Of a stretch of DNA of 64,000 nucleotides, positions 35,061 to 44,078 are shown piece by piece. The notes under the pieces are model-generated. The model searched no databases and had not been told where the DNA came from. It saw only the letters and a list, made by a program, of their open reading frames with translations. The stretch is from Acidimicrobiales bacterium (GTDB lineage Bacteria > Actinomycetota > Acidimicrobiia > Acidimicrobiales > Acidimicrobilacustridaceae): the NCBI GenBank assembly GCA_025456085.1, contig JALOLF010000001.1, forward strand, positions 1-64,000, written 5' to 3'. A program made the translations under genes and the position numbers. Numbering within the stretch: the stretch's first letter is position 1; every line of letters starts with the position of its first letter.

Positions 35061-35825
35061 ATGATCCGGACCAAGCTCGACGTCGTGCAGTGGGGTACGG
35101 ACCGACTCCGCATCGGTCCCTGGCGCGGAGACCCCTCGATCGCGTACATCGCACCGGCCACGGGTCGGCCGCCGGGCCGCGAGGCCGTGGACCACTGCCT
35201 CGACCTGCTGCGCGCCCAGGGCTTCCACCACGTCCTGTCCAGCGCCCTCACCGAGGCCGAGCAGGCGCCCTTCCACGCCCTGGGCTTCACCCTGCACGAG
35301 CGGCTGCACCTGCTGTGCCTCGACCTGCGCCTGGCGGGGCTGACCGACTCCGCAGCCGCGGGCGACGGAGCCGACCGAGCGGCTCCTCCCCGTCCGGTGC
35401 GCCTCCGGCGGGCCTGGCGGGGTGACCTCCCCCGGGTGCTCGACATCGACGGTCGGGCCTTCGACCCCTTCTGGCGCTTCGACCGGGCCGGCATCGCCGA
35501 CGCCCGCACGGCGACGCCGGCCAGCAGGTTCCGGGTCGCGGTCGAGCACGGCGTCATCGGCTACGCCATCACCGGCCTCGCCGGTTCGTCGGCCTACCTC
35601 CAGCGCCTCGCCGTGGACCCGAGCCGTCAGGGGCGGGGAGTGGGGTCCGCGCTCGTGGGGGACGCGCTGTGGTGGGCACGCCGACGTGGCGCCGTCGACG
35701 TGCTCGTGAACACCCAGGAGTCCAACCACCGGGCGCTGGAGCTCTACGAGTCGCTCGGCTTCCATCGCCAGCCGTCCGGGCTGGCCGTGTTGGAGCTGCA
35801 GCTGGGCTCCGACGCCCGGTCCTGA
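35061..35825 (+). CDS. GNAT N-acetyltransferase, tandem-domain
   Basis: About 254 residues from the ATG at 35061 (GTG at 35040 and 35055 are possible). The C-terminal half is a normal GNAT domain: VRLRRAWRGDLPRVLDIDGRAF, LQRLAVDPSRQGRGVGSALVGDAL (acetyl-CoA loop Q/RxxGxG/A) and VNTQESNHRALELYESLGF. The N-terminal half has a degenerate GNAT-like shape (LRAQGFHHVLSSAL, FHALGFTLHERLHLLCLDL) without the acetyl-CoA loop. It transfers acetyl to an amine; the substrate is unknown. Confidence 0.8.
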   Translation: MIRTKLDVVQWGTDRLRIGPWRGDPSIAYIAPATGRPPGREAVDHCLDLLRAQGFHHVLSSALTEAEQAPFHALGFTLHERLHLLCLDLRLAGLTDSAAAGDGADRAAPPRPVRLRRAWRGDLPRVLDIDGRAFDPFWRFDRAGIADARTATPASRFRVAVEHGVIGYAITGLAGSSAYLQRLAVDPSRQGRGVGSALVGDALWWARRRGAVDVLVNTQESNHRALELYESLGFHRQPSGLAVLELQLGSDARS

Positions 35826-35840
35826 CGCCGGCGGGTCACA

Positions 35841-37988
35841 ATGGCGCCCATGCCGACGACGCGCCGGGTCCTGCTGCGCCTCGTCGCCTCGACCGTGTTG
35901 TGCTGGGCGGCCGTGGTGGCCACCGGTGCCGGCGCCGACACGGCGAGCCTGCCGACCGGCGACCCGTCCGCGCGTCGGACCCAGGCCGAGTCGTCGCTGA
36001 CGCTGCTCGGGCAGACCCCCGTGGTCGCCCCGAGCGACGAGTGGCAGGTGGACCTGGGCCTGGCGGGCACCTCCGGCGCGGAGTCCCTGGCGTTCACCCT
36101 GTACGAGCCCATCGTCTCGGGCCGTGACGGCCTGGACGACACCATCTCCGGAGCGCGGCTCGGCCGCCGCCTGCGCGCCCCGCTGAGCGTTCCCGTGGCG
36201 AACCTGCCCGTGGTGGGCGGCGCCGTGCAGGCACGGTTCCAGATCGTCAGCGAGGGCGACAACCCGCTCGTCGGGTTCCGCCTGTCGACCCCGGGCGTGT
36301 ACCCGGTGGCGATCGACCTGCTGTCGGCGGACGGGACCACGCTGGACACCCTCGTGACCCACATCATCCGCCTGCCGGCGCCGCAGGATCCCGATGCCGA
36401 GCGGCTCGTGGCGCTGGGCGTGGCCACGGTGATCCCCCTGCGGGCGCCGCTGGCCACCGGGACCGACGGCGGCCGGACCGTCGACGAGGCCGCCCGCGCC
36501 TGGCTGGCCGAGGTCGTCGACGCCATCGAGGCGCACCCCGAGGTCGCGTCGAGCATCGCCCCCTCACCCGAGACCGTCGACGTGTTGGCCAACGGCGACG
36601 CCGGACCCGACCCGCTCGTCGACACGCTGCGCACCGCGCTGGGCGACCGACAGGTCGTGTCGAGCACGTACGTCCCGCTCGACGTCGGCGCTTACGTGGA
36701 GGTGGGTCTCACCCAGGAGCTCGCCGACCAGCGGGCGGCCGGCCGCGCCGTGCTGGACCTCGAGCTCGTCGGCGAGCGGCCCCTCGACGACCGGACCTGG
36801 ATCGCCGACGGGTCGTTGACGGGCCCGGCACTCGACGTGCTGCGCGCCGACGGCATCGACCGGGTCGTCTTCGCCGAACGGGACCTCGACCCACTGGCCG
36901 ACGGGCAGACCCTGACCCGACCCTTCGACGTCGTCTCGGCGGCAGGCACGGCGGTACCGGCTGCGGCGGCCGACGCCCGGCTCTCCGATCGTCTCACGGC
37001 GACCGACGATCCGATCCTGAACGCCCACCTCGCGCTGGCCGACCTCACCCTCATCCAGGAGGAGCGCCCCGACGAGCAGGGCGTCGTGGTGCTGGCGGTT
37101 CCTCTGGGCAGCACCCCTCCCGCCACCGTCGACGAGCTCCTCTCCGGACTGGGGGAGGCCGGTCGCGACCGGGACGGGGCCGAGACGACGCTGGCCGCCT
37201 GGACGCTCGACGACGCCTTCGCCGTGCCCCCCGCCACCGCGCCCGCCACGACCACCGGCGCCGTGCCGCTGGTGCGCACCTGGGTTCCCGTCGCCGGCAC
37301 CGGGCTGGGCACCTACCCGGCGAGCCTCGACGCCGCCCAGATCTCCGTCGACGGCTTCGACTCGATGGTCGCGGCCACGGCCCCGGAGCTGGTCCTGCCC
37401 CTGCGGCGTCTGCTGTTGGTCTCGGGGGCCGCGGGCCTCGAACCCGACGTCCGCCAGGACTACCTCGACGCCGCCACCGCGACGGTCAACGACCAGGTGG
37501 CCGGCATCCGGGCGCCCGAGCAGCCCGTCGTCAACCTGACAGCGCGCGAGGCGACCGTCCCGGTCGAGCTCGTCAACGAGCTGGACTACCCCGTCGAGGT
37601 GCGGGTGGTCTTCGCCAGCGAGAAGCTGGAGTTCCCGGACGGGGAGATCGTGCTGGCCCGGCTCGAACCCGGCTCGAACCGGCTCGAGGTGCGGGTACAG
37701 GCACGGGCCTCGGGCACCTTCCCCGTCGAGATCCGCCTGTTCTCTCCCGACAGCGGCATCGCGCTGCCCCGGACGGAGGTGACGGTGCGGTCGACCGCGG
37801 TGTCGGGTCTGGGCCTGGTGCTGTCGATCGGCGCCGGGGTGTTCCTGCTCATCTGGTGGGGCCGACACCTGCACCGCACACGCCAGAACCGTCGCCTCGT
37901 CCCACAGCAGGCCACGGGCGAGGTCGACGCCGATGCCGATGCCGACAGGCCGTCGGCGCCGACCTCGGGACCCTCCCCCGTCCCATGA
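35841..37988 (+). CDS. DUF6049 family membrane-anchored extracytoplasmic protein
   Basis: 715 residues. A signal peptide (about residues 8-35) leads to a long extracytoplasmic region with beta-rich domains, a polysaccharide-deacetylase-like central part (LDVLRADGIDRVVFAERDLDP), an Ig-like C-terminal segment (VPVELVNELDYPVEVRVVF) and one membrane helix near residue 655-677 with a short basic cytoplasmic end. It corresponds to mycobacterial Rv3909, immediately upstream of the MurJ/pseudokinase gene. Here MurJ is missing and a DegV gene follows. ATG at 35850 is an alternative start. The biochemical role is not known. Confidence 0.8.
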   Translation: MAPMPTTRRVLLRLVASTVLCWAAVVATGAGADTASLPTGDPSARRTQAESSLTLLGQTPVVAPSDEWQVDLGLAGTSGAESLAFTLYEPIVSGRDGLDDTISGARLGRRLRAPLSVPVANLPVVGGAVQARFQIVSEGDNPLVGFRLSTPGVYPVAIDLLSADGTTLDTLVTHIIRLPAPQDPDAERLVALGVATVIPLRAPLATGTDGGRTVDEAARAWLAEVVDAIEAHPEVASSIAPSPETVDVLANGDAGPDPLVDTLRTALGDRQVVSSTYVPLDVGAYVEVGLTQELADQRAAGRAVLDLELVGERPLDDRTWIADGSLTGPALDVLRADGIDRVVFAERDLDPLADGQTLTRPFDVVSAAGTAVPAAAADARLSDRLTATDDPILNAHLALADLTLIQEERPDEQGVVVLAVPLGSTPPATVDELLSGLGEAGRDRDGAETTLAAWTLDDAFAVPPATAPATTTGAVPLVRTWVPVAGTGLGTYPASLDAAQISVDGFDSMVAATAPELVLPLRRLLLVSGAAGLEPDVRQDYLDAATATVNDQVAGIRAPEQPVVNLTAREATVPVELVNELDYPVEVRVVFASEKLEFPDGEIVLARLEPGSNRLEVRVQARASGTFPVEIRLFSPDSGIALPRTEVTVRSTAVSGLGLVLSIGAGVFLLIWWGRHLHRTRQNRRLVPQQATGEVDADADADRPSAPTSGPSPVP

Positions 37989-38037
37989 CGACCCGTCAGG
38001 TACGCTCCCCCGATCATCGAGGGGAACGAGGGGAACG

Positions 38038-38883
38038 ATGGCCGCAGTTCGTATCGTCACCGACAGCGCATGTGACCTGACCGCGGAGGAAGCCGCGGAA
38101 CTGGGCGTGGAGATCGTCCCACTCTCGATCCGCTTCGGCACGCACGAGTTCACCGACCGCAAGGACCTCAGCGTCGAGGACTTCTATCGGCGCATGAAGG
38201 TGTCCGACCAGCTCCCCGAGACGGCGGCACCCTCGCCCGGCTCCTTCGAGACGGCCTTCCGGTCGCTGGCCGACGAGGGCGCCGAGACCATCGTGTGCGT
38301 GGACCTGTCGAGCGCGCTGTCGGGCACCATGCAGTCGGCGCAGGCCGCGGCCACGTCGTTGGACGGCGAGATCGACGTCCGGGTGATCGACTCGGGATCG
38401 ATCACCTCCGGACTCGGCACCATCGTCATCGAGGCCGCCACGGCAGCCCGCGACGGCGCGTCGGCCGACGACGTCATCGCCCGGATCGAGGACCTGCGGA
38501 CCCGCACGCACGTCTTCGGCGCCCTCGACACCCTCGACTACCTGAAGAAGGGCGGCCGCATCGGCGGCGCCCAGGCGCTGCTCGGGGGGATGCTCTCCAT
38601 CAAGCCCATCATCGACATCTCGACGGGCACGGTGGAACAGGCCGCCAAGCCACGCACGCGGGGCCGGGCCATGCAGTGGTTGAAGGACAAGCTGCTGGCC
38701 TACCCCGGCCTCGAGCTCCTCGCCGTCTACCACGGCGAGGCCCCGGACGTCGACGAGTTCGTGGCGCTGCTCGAGCCCGAGTTCCCGCGCGGCACCTACC
38801 GTCTGGGCAAGATCGGTGCCGTGATCGGCTCCCACGGGGGCCCGGGGGTGCTCGGCATCACGTTCTGCGAACCTCCCCGCTGA
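38038..38883 (+). CDS. DegV family fatty-acid-binding protein
   Basis: 281 residues. Signatures are RIVTDSACDLTAEEAAELGVEIVPLSIRFG at the N-terminus, TAAPSPGSF, VDLSSALSGTMQSA and LDTLDYLKKGGRIGGAQALLGGMLSIKPII. DegV/FakB proteins bind a fatty acid for phosphorylation by FakA and entry into phospholipid synthesis. No FakA kinase gene is nearby. It starts at the ATG at 38038 (GGGGAAC upstream) and lies between DUF6049 and the Ser/Thr kinase, which is not the usual order of this block. Confidence 0.9.
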   Translation: MAAVRIVTDSACDLTAEEAAELGVEIVPLSIRFGTHEFTDRKDLSVEDFYRRMKVSDQLPETAAPSPGSFETAFRSLADEGAETIVCVDLSSALSGTMQSAQAAATSLDGEIDVRVIDSGSITSGLGTIVIEAATAARDGASADDVIARIEDLRTRTHVFGALDTLDYLKKGGRIGGAQALLGGMLSIKPIIDISTGTVEQAAKPRTRGRAMQWLKDKLLAYPGLELLAVYHGEAPDVDEFVALLEPEFPRGTYRLGKIGAVIGSHGGPGVLGITFCEPPR

Positions 38884-38917
38884 GCACGCCACGGCCCGCG
38901 GCGATCGGACCGCTACC

Positions 38918-40549
38918 GTGACCGCGGTGGCCGACGACCCGATCCAGCCTGCTGCCACGGTGGGTGCCCTCCCGCACGGCGCCCTTCCCGTCGGCACCGT
39001 GCTCGGACGCCGCTACGCGCTGGGCACCCTGCTGGCGAGGGGCGGCATGGCCGATGTGTGGCACGCCACGGACCTGGTCCTGGAGCGACCGGTGGCGGTG
39101 AAGGTCCTCCATCCGCATCTCGCTGCGGACGACGCCTTCGTGCGCAGGTTCAGGACCGAGGCCCTGGCCGCGGCACGACTGCAGCACCCCTCGATCGTGG
39201 CCATCTTCGACACCGTCAGCGACGGCGGCGTGGAGGCCATCGTGTTGGAACTGGTCGAGGGCGTCACGCTGCGCCAATGGCTGGACCACCGCGGTCCGCT
39301 CGACCCGTCTACCGTCGCCCGGCTCGGCGGCGACGTCGCCGGGGCGCTCGAGGCCGCGCACCGCAACGGCGTGATCCACCGCGATGTGAAGCCGGCAAAT
39401 ATCCTGGTCTGCCCCGACCACCGGGTGAAGGTGGCCGACTTCGGCATCGCCAAGGTGCACGACACCACCGATCACACCCAGACCGGCACCATGCTCGGCT
39501 CGGTCAAGTACCTGTCACCCGAGCAGGTCGACGGCCTGCCCGTCGACGCCCGCAGCGACGTGTACTCCCTCGGCATCGTGCTCTACGAGGCACTCACCGG
39601 GCGGACGCCCTTCGAGGCCGACACCCCGGCCGCCACGGCCCTCGGCCGCCTCCACCACCCGCCGACACCCCCCCGACAGCTGCGACCGGCGATCCCTGCG
39701 GAGCTCGAGGCCGTCGTGCTGCGGGCCCTCGCCCGCGACCCGGCACAGCGCTACGGCTCCGCGGCCGAGCTCTGCGCTGCACTGGCGGCACCGTCCCGTC
39801 AGACCGTCGGGAGCGGCGGACCGGACGCCACCGCCATCGCGCCGGCCCCGCAACGGGTGGCCGTGGTCCGCACCACACCGGTCGCCCCACCGCCCCACGC
39901 GTCGGGCGGCGGTGCACCCGGCCAACGGGAGGCAGCTGTCCCCACGCCGCCGCGACCTCGGCGGCGATGGGGCCTGCTGGTCGCCGTGCTCGGCGTCGTC
40001 ATCGCGGCGCTGGCCGTCGTCGCCGCGCTCCTCGTGGGTACCGATCCCGGCGAGGAGGTCCTGGAACGCCTCGAGGAGGGTGAGCTGCCGGTCGTGGGCA
40101 CCGACCGGCCGCCGCCCACGGTCAGCGGGGTGCAGACCTTCGACCCCCAGGGCTCGGGCGAGCCGGGCGAGATGGACCCCCTCGCGCCGCTGGCCATCGA
40201 CGGGGACGGTTCCACCGTCTGGCAGAGCGAGGGATACGACTCCCGCACCTTCGGCAACCTCAAGGAGGGCGTCGGGCTGGTGGTGCTGCTGGACGAGCCC
40301 ACCGACGTCTCCTCGGTCGAGGTCCTCTCGCCCACCCGGGGCTGGGCCGCCGAGATCTACGTCGCCCCCGCCCCGGGTTCGACGCTGGCCGACTGGGGCG
40401 ATCCGGTCGCCCGGGCCGACGGACTCGCGGGCGACGCCCGCTTCGAGTTCGACGGGGTCGAGGGCGGCGCCGTCCTGGTGTGGATCACGGACCTGGGCGA
40501 CGCCCCGCCGCGCGTACGGGCCGAGATCGCGGAGATCGTCGTCGGCTGA
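38918..40549 (+). CDS. transmembrane Ser/Thr protein kinase with extracytoplasmic C-terminal domain
   Basis: 543 residues from the GTG at 38918. The kinase domain (~30-290) has a Gly loop (ARGGMADVW), VAVK (Lys62), Glu81 in the C-helix, HRDVKPAN (Asp156, Asn161), ADFG (Asp174) and LSPEQ. All catalytic residues are present, so it should be active. A juxtamembrane Pro/Ala-rich segment, one membrane helix (~351-374) and an extracytoplasmic galactose-binding-like domain follow (LAIDGDGSTVWQSEGYDS; GVGLVVLLDEPTDVSSVEV; AVLVWITDLG). This tail strongly resembles the C-terminal domain of mycobacterial MurJ/Rv3910, which sits at this same position. Confidence 0.9.
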   Translation: MTAVADDPIQPAATVGALPHGALPVGTVLGRRYALGTLLARGGMADVWHATDLVLERPVAVKVLHPHLAADDAFVRRFRTEALAAARLQHPSIVAIFDTVSDGGVEAIVLELVEGVTLRQWLDHRGPLDPSTVARLGGDVAGALEAAHRNGVIHRDVKPANILVCPDHRVKVADFGIAKVHDTTDHTQTGTMLGSVKYLSPEQVDGLPVDARSDVYSLGIVLYEALTGRTPFEADTPAATALGRLHHPPTPPRQLRPAIPAELEAVVLRALARDPAQRYGSAAELCAALAAPSRQTVGSGGPDATAIAPAPQRVAVVRTTPVAPPPHASGGGAPGQREAAVPTPPRPRRRWGLLVAVLGVVIAALAVVAALLVGTDPGEEVLERLEEGELPVVGTDRPPPTVSGVQTFDPQGSGEPGEMDPLAPLAIDGDGSTVWQSEGYDSRTFGNLKEGVGLVVLLDEPTDVSSVEVLSPTRGWAAEIYVAPAPGSTLADWGDPVARADGLAGDARFEFDGVEGGAVLVWITDLGDAPPRVRAEIAEIVVG

Positions 40550-40609
40550 CCCGTCGGGCGCAGCACTAGCCTGCGCGGCATCACCCCCGAGGCCGATGAC
40601 CGGACGCTG

Positions 40610-41149
40610 GTGGCTGCCGCGCAGGCGGGCGATCGGGTCGCGCTCGACGCGCTCCTGCGGCGGCATCAGGACCGCATCCACGGGATCTGCCGGCGCCTGT
40701 GCGGCAACGAGGCCGACGCGCTCGACGCCACCCAGGAGGCTCTGATCGCCGTGGTGCGGGGGATCCACCGCTTCGATGGTCGGGCGTCGTTCACCACCTG
40801 GGCCTATCGGGTCACGACCAACGCCTGCCTGGACGAGCTTCGGCGTCGGGCCCGCCGACCCGACCCGGGTCTGCCGGACGTGGAGCGCCCCAGGCCCGGG
40901 CCGTCGTTCGACGAGGCCATCGCCGACCGACTCCTGCTCGACGACGCCCTGGCAGCCATCCCCGAGGACTTCCGGGTGGCGGTCGTGCTGCGGGACCACC
41001 TCGATCTCGACTACGCGCAGATCGGCGAGGTGTTGGGGATCCCGCCGGGCACCGTGCGCTCCCGCATCGCCCGTGGTCGGGCGGCACTGGCGGACCGGCT
41101 CGGGGGGAACCAGGACGCGGCCCCGAACGTCGAACGGGGTGCACCATGA
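40610..41149 (+). CDS. ECF-type RNA polymerase sigma factor (SigM-like)
   Basis: About 179 residues from GTG 40610. Region 2 (ALDALLRRHQDRIHGICRRLCGN; FDGRASFTTWAYRVTTNACLDELRRRARR) and region 4 (LAAIPEDFRVAVVLRDHLDLDYAQIGEVLGIPPGTVRSRIARGRAAL) are complete. The sequence before GTG (DRTLVAAAQAGD) continues the usual ECF N-terminus in frame, so the true start may be upstream at an unusual codon (ATC 40580 or CTG 40571). The stop overlaps the anti-sigma start (ATGA). Position matches mycobacterial sigM. The target promoters are unknown. Confidence 0.88.
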   Translation: MAAAQAGDRVALDALLRRHQDRIHGICRRLCGNEADALDATQEALIAVVRGIHRFDGRASFTTWAYRVTTNACLDELRRRARRPDPGLPDVERPRPGPSFDEAIADRLLLDDALAAIPEDFRVAVVLRDHLDLDYAQIGEVLGIPPGTVRSRIARGRAALADRLGGNQDAAPNVERGAP

Positions 41150-42102
41150 GCGAGCACGACCCCACCGCACCCTGGCCCGAGCAGGCCGACGAGCTCGTCT
41201 CCGCCCGCCTCGACGGGGAGGCGACACCCGAGGAAGCAGCGCGGGTCGAGGCGGACCCGGTCCTGCGAGCCCGGTTGCAGCAGTTCAGGGCCCAACGGGC
41301 GTCCATCGCCGTCCCCACCACGCTGTCCGATGCCGACCGGGAACGGCTCCTGCGCCGCGCCCTCGACGCCTTCGACACGCCCACCGCCACCAGCCCGTGG
41401 CCGACGCCCACCCCGTCGCCGACGACCGCCGACCCGCCGGCACCGGCCGCGGCGGTCGTCGACCTGTCCGCCCGGCGACGCCGCAGACGACTCGCTGGCG
41501 CCCTCCCGGCCGCCGCCGCCATCGCCGCGCTGGTGCTGGGGGGCCTGGCCCTGCTCGTGGCCTCACAGGACGACGAGGAGCAGTTCCGTGCCGTGGGCAG
41601 CGGGATCGAGAGCCAGCAGCGCTCGGACACCGCGGACGGGGCAGACGCCGCCGCGCCGGAGACACCCGCCTTCGAGGACGACGAGGAGTCCTCCGCCGTC
41701 GCCGAAGCCGGTTCTGCGGACTCGGCGACGGGCGAGGCGCCCACGACGACCGGTGGTGCCGCCCCGACCGAGCTGGGCGATCTCGGCGAGGTCGACGATC
41801 CCGCCGATCTCCGAGCTCCGGCGCTGGACGCGCTGGCGCGATCCGCCGCCGCCGAAGCTGACCCCGGCGATGCCGCGCCCACCACGACCGCGCCGCCGTC
41901 GGCCACGGTGACGTCGACCCGACCGGGCGGACCGGTCTGCGATCCCCTCGCCGCGGGCTCGGTCGATCCGGCCTCGCTGGTCGGCGAGGGCACGGCCACG
42001 GTCGACGGAGCTCCGGTCGTCGTGCTGGTGGTGAGTCGCGGGACCGAGCGCGTGGTGGTCGTGGTGGACGCGACCACGTGCGGCGTGCTGGCCCGCGGCT
42101 GA
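41146..42102 (+). CDS. membrane anti-sigma factor
   Basis: 318 residues. The N-terminus (~1-75) is a small anti-sigma-like helical domain (DELVSARLDGEATPEEAARVEADPVLRARLQQFR) without the zinc HxxxCxxC motif. An Ala/Pro linker, a basic stop-transfer stretch (ARRRRRRL) and one membrane helix (~111-134) follow. The rest is an acidic Ala/Thr/Pro-rich extracytoplasmic region ending in a small folded segment with two cysteines (VCDPL and TTCGV). Coupling to the sigma gene by ATGA indicates it holds that sigma factor inactive. It corresponds to mycobacterial RsmA. Confidence 0.8.
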   Translation: MSEHDPTAPWPEQADELVSARLDGEATPEEAARVEADPVLRARLQQFRAQRASIAVPTTLSDADRERLLRRALDAFDTPTATSPWPTPTPSPTTADPPAPAAAVVDLSARRRRRRLAGALPAAAAIAALVLGGLALLVASQDDEEQFRAVGSGIESQQRSDTADGADAAAPETPAFEDDEESSAVAEAGSADSATGEAPTTTGGAAPTELGDLGEVDDPADLRAPALDALARSAAAEADPGDAAPTTTAPPSATVTSTRPGGPVCDPLAAGSVDPASLVGEGTATVDGAPVVVLVVSRGTERVVVVVDATTCGVLARG

Positions 42103-42162
42103 CTCGGCGCGACGCGCGCAGCCCCTGCGGCCCCACGCGACGAAGCCCACTACGATGCGGCC

Positions 42163-42546
42163 ATGGCGACGACCACCGGGCCCGGCACGAGCGGCGGCAC
42201 CAACCCACCGCAGGTGGCCACCGCCCCCGACAGCGACGTCGACTGGCCCAGGCAGGCGACCGACTCGATCGTGCGCATGGTCGACACCGTGCGGGCCAAG
42301 ACCACCGGTCCGGCGTTGTCCGCAGCGTCGATCGCCGCTTACGGCCTGACGCTGCTCATCCTGGTGCTGCCCCTGGTGGTGCTGCTGCTGCTGGTGCTCA
42401 TGCGGGCGACGGAGCGGTTGTTCATCGCCATCGGCCTCGAGGACCCGATCTGGCTGGTCTACCTGCTCTACGGTGGCATGTTCTGCCTGGCGGGTCTCAC
42501 GCTGTGGGCGAGGCGCACCAAGCCCGTGGATCACGCCGCCACCTGA
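42163..42546 (+). CDS. two-helix membrane protein, unknown
   Basis: 127 residues. A polar Thr/Gly/Pro N-terminus is followed by an amphipathic stretch and two strong membrane helices (about 58-80 and 97-115), with a basic C-terminus (RRTKPVDHA). It lies between the anti-sigma factor and trxB on the same strand. The family is not recognised; a role with the neighbouring envelope/redox genes would be speculation. Confidence 0.6.
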   Translation: MATTTGPGTSGGTNPPQVATAPDSDVDWPRQATDSIVRMVDTVRAKTTGPALSAASIAAYGLTLLILVLPLVVLLLLVLMRATERLFIAIGLEDPIWLVYLLYGGMFCLAGLTLWARRTKPVDHAAT

Positions 42547-42548
42547 GC

Positions 42549-42575
42549 GGGAATACCCCCGCAGGTATCCATGTT
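42549..42575 (+). promoter_or_regulatory. SigR/SigH-type promoter for trxB-trxA with embedded inverted repeat
   Basis: GGGAAT at 42549-42554 is followed by exactly 18 bp and GTT at 42573-42575. This matches the GGAAT-N18-GTT consensus of actinobacterial SigR/SigH promoters, for which trxBA is a classical target. The trxB ATG at 42614 is 39 bp further on. Inside the spacer region, ATACC (42553-42557) and GGTAT (42564-42568) form an inverted repeat with a 6-bp gap, similar in form to CsoR-family operators (ATACCC..GGGTAT). Both readings are motif-based. Confidence 0.6.
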
Positions 42576-42613
42576 GGCGTGCGCGCACGCTTCCGGCTGA
42601 AGAGGATCGATCC

Positions 42614-43582
42614 ATGACTGCTCCCGACGTCCGCAACGTCGTCATCATCGGTTCAGGCCCTGCCGGCCTGACCGCTGCGATCTACACGGCGCGCGCCAAC
42701 CTGGCCCCGCTGGTGATCGAGGGTGAGCCGTCCTCCACCAGCGACCAGCCGGGTGGCCAGCTCATGCTGACCACCGAGGTGGAGAACTTCCCCGGCTTCC
42801 CCGAGGGCGTGATGGGGCCCGAGCTCATGACCCGGTTCCGAGAGCAGGCGCTGCGCTTCGGAGCCGAGATCCTCACCGAGAAGGTCAGCCGCGTCGATCT
42901 GTCGGCCCAGCCCTACGGCGTGTGGATCGGTGATCCGCAGGCCGCCGAACCGACCTACCGTGCCCATGCGGTGATCGTCTCCACCGGGGCCCAGTCCATC
43001 ATGCTGGGACTCGAGGCGGAGAAGCGACTGCTCGGCCATGGGCTGTCCACCTGCGCCACCTGCGACGGCTTCTTCTTCCGCGACCACGACATCGCCGTCG
43101 TGGGCGGCGGCGACTCTGCGCTGGAGGAAGCCACCTTCCTCACCAAGTTCGCCCGATCGGTGACCATCATCCACCGTCGTGACCAGCTCCGTGCCTCGAA
43201 GATCATGCAGGACCGGGCCTTCGCCAACGACAAGATCCGCTTCCACTGGAACGCCGTCGTGGAGGACATCCTGGGCGAGGAGACCGTCGAGGGCGTGGTG
43301 GTCCGCGACGTCCACAGCGACGAGCGCACCACCCTTCCGGTGACCGGGGTCTTCGTGGCCATCGGCCACAAGCCCAACACCGACCTCTTCAAGGGCATCC
43401 TCGACATGGAGGACTCCGGCTACCTGGTCACCGGCCCCGGTACGGCGACCAACGTCGACGGGGTGTTCGCATGCGGCGACGTCCAGGACAGCACGTACCG
43501 CCAGGCCATCACCGCCGCCGGCTCCGGCTGCATGGCGGCCATCGACGCCGAGCGCTGGCTCGAGGCCCGCGGCGTGCACTGA
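42614..43582 (+). CDS. trxB: thioredoxin reductase
   Basis: 322 residues. The FAD-binding GxGxxG is [19 protein letters not shown], the redox-active pair is CATC (Cys147, Cys150), the NADPH site is [11 protein letters not shown] with [10 protein letters not shown], and the C-terminal FAD motif is [10 protein letters not shown]. It reduces thioredoxin with NADPH. trxA follows 141 bp downstream. The ATG at 42614 is the first Met of the conserved N-terminus. Confidence 0.96.
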   Translation: MTAPDVRNVVIIGSGPAGLTAAIYTARANLAPLVIEGEPSSTSDQPGGQLMLTTEVENFPGFPEGVMGPELMTRFREQALRFGAEILTEKVSRVDLSAQPYGVWIGDPQAAEPTYRAHAVIVSTGAQSIMLGLEAEKRLLGHGLSTCATCDGFFFRDHDIAVVGGGDSALEEATFLTKFARSVTIIHRRDQLRASKIMQDRAFANDKIRFHWNAVVEDILGEETVEGVVVRDVHSDERTTLPVTGVFVAIGHKPNTDLFKGILDMEDSGYLVTGPGTATNVDGVFACGDVQDSTYRQAITAAGSGCMAAIDAERWLEARGVH

Positions 43583-43723
43583 CCCCGGCCGACTAGCGTT
43601 GTCGGCCAGGAATGCGGTTGCGACGGGGTGGGTTGACGATGCCAGCCCCCGCCGCACACGGCGCCGGACCACCAACGCACACCCCGTGAACCCGGGGATC
43701 CCCGCTACCGACGAGGCTTGCAG

Positions 43724-44050
43724 ATGTCCGAACACATCACGAACCTGACCGAGGCCACCTTCGACGAGGAGGTCGGTTCCGCCGACGGTCCCCTGCTCGT
43801 CGACTTCTGGGCGGAGTGGTGCGGCCCGTGCAAGATGATCGAGCCCATCCTCGAGGAGATCGCGGCGGAGAACGTCGGCAGGATCCGCATCGCCAAGCTG
43901 AACGTCGACGACAGCCCCGACGTCGCCCGCCGCTTCCAGGTCATGGCCATCCCCACCATGATCGTGTTCCAGGACGGGCAGCCCGCCAAGCGCCTCAAAG
44001 GCGCCAAGGGCAAGAACAGCCTCCTGCAGGATCTCGCCGAGTTCCTCTGA
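43724..44050 (+). CDS. trxA: thioredoxin
   Basis: 108 residues. The active site is WCGPC (Cys33, Cys36) within LLVDFWAEWCGPCKMIEP, and the cis-Pro loop is AIPTMIVFQDG. It is a general disulfide reductase. It is adjacent to trxB and precedes the cwlM-like gene as in mycobacteria (trxB2-trxC-cwlM). An in-frame TTG at 43718 would add two residues; ATG at 43724 is preferred. Confidence 0.96.
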   Translation: MSEHITNLTEATFDEEVGSADGPLLVDFWAEWCGPCKMIEPILEEIAAENVGRIRIAKLNVDDSPDVARRFQVMAIPTMIVFQDGQPAKRLKGAKGKNSLLQDLAEFL

Positions 44051-44078
44051 CCCCCCCGACCGGGCTACAACGGGCGGG

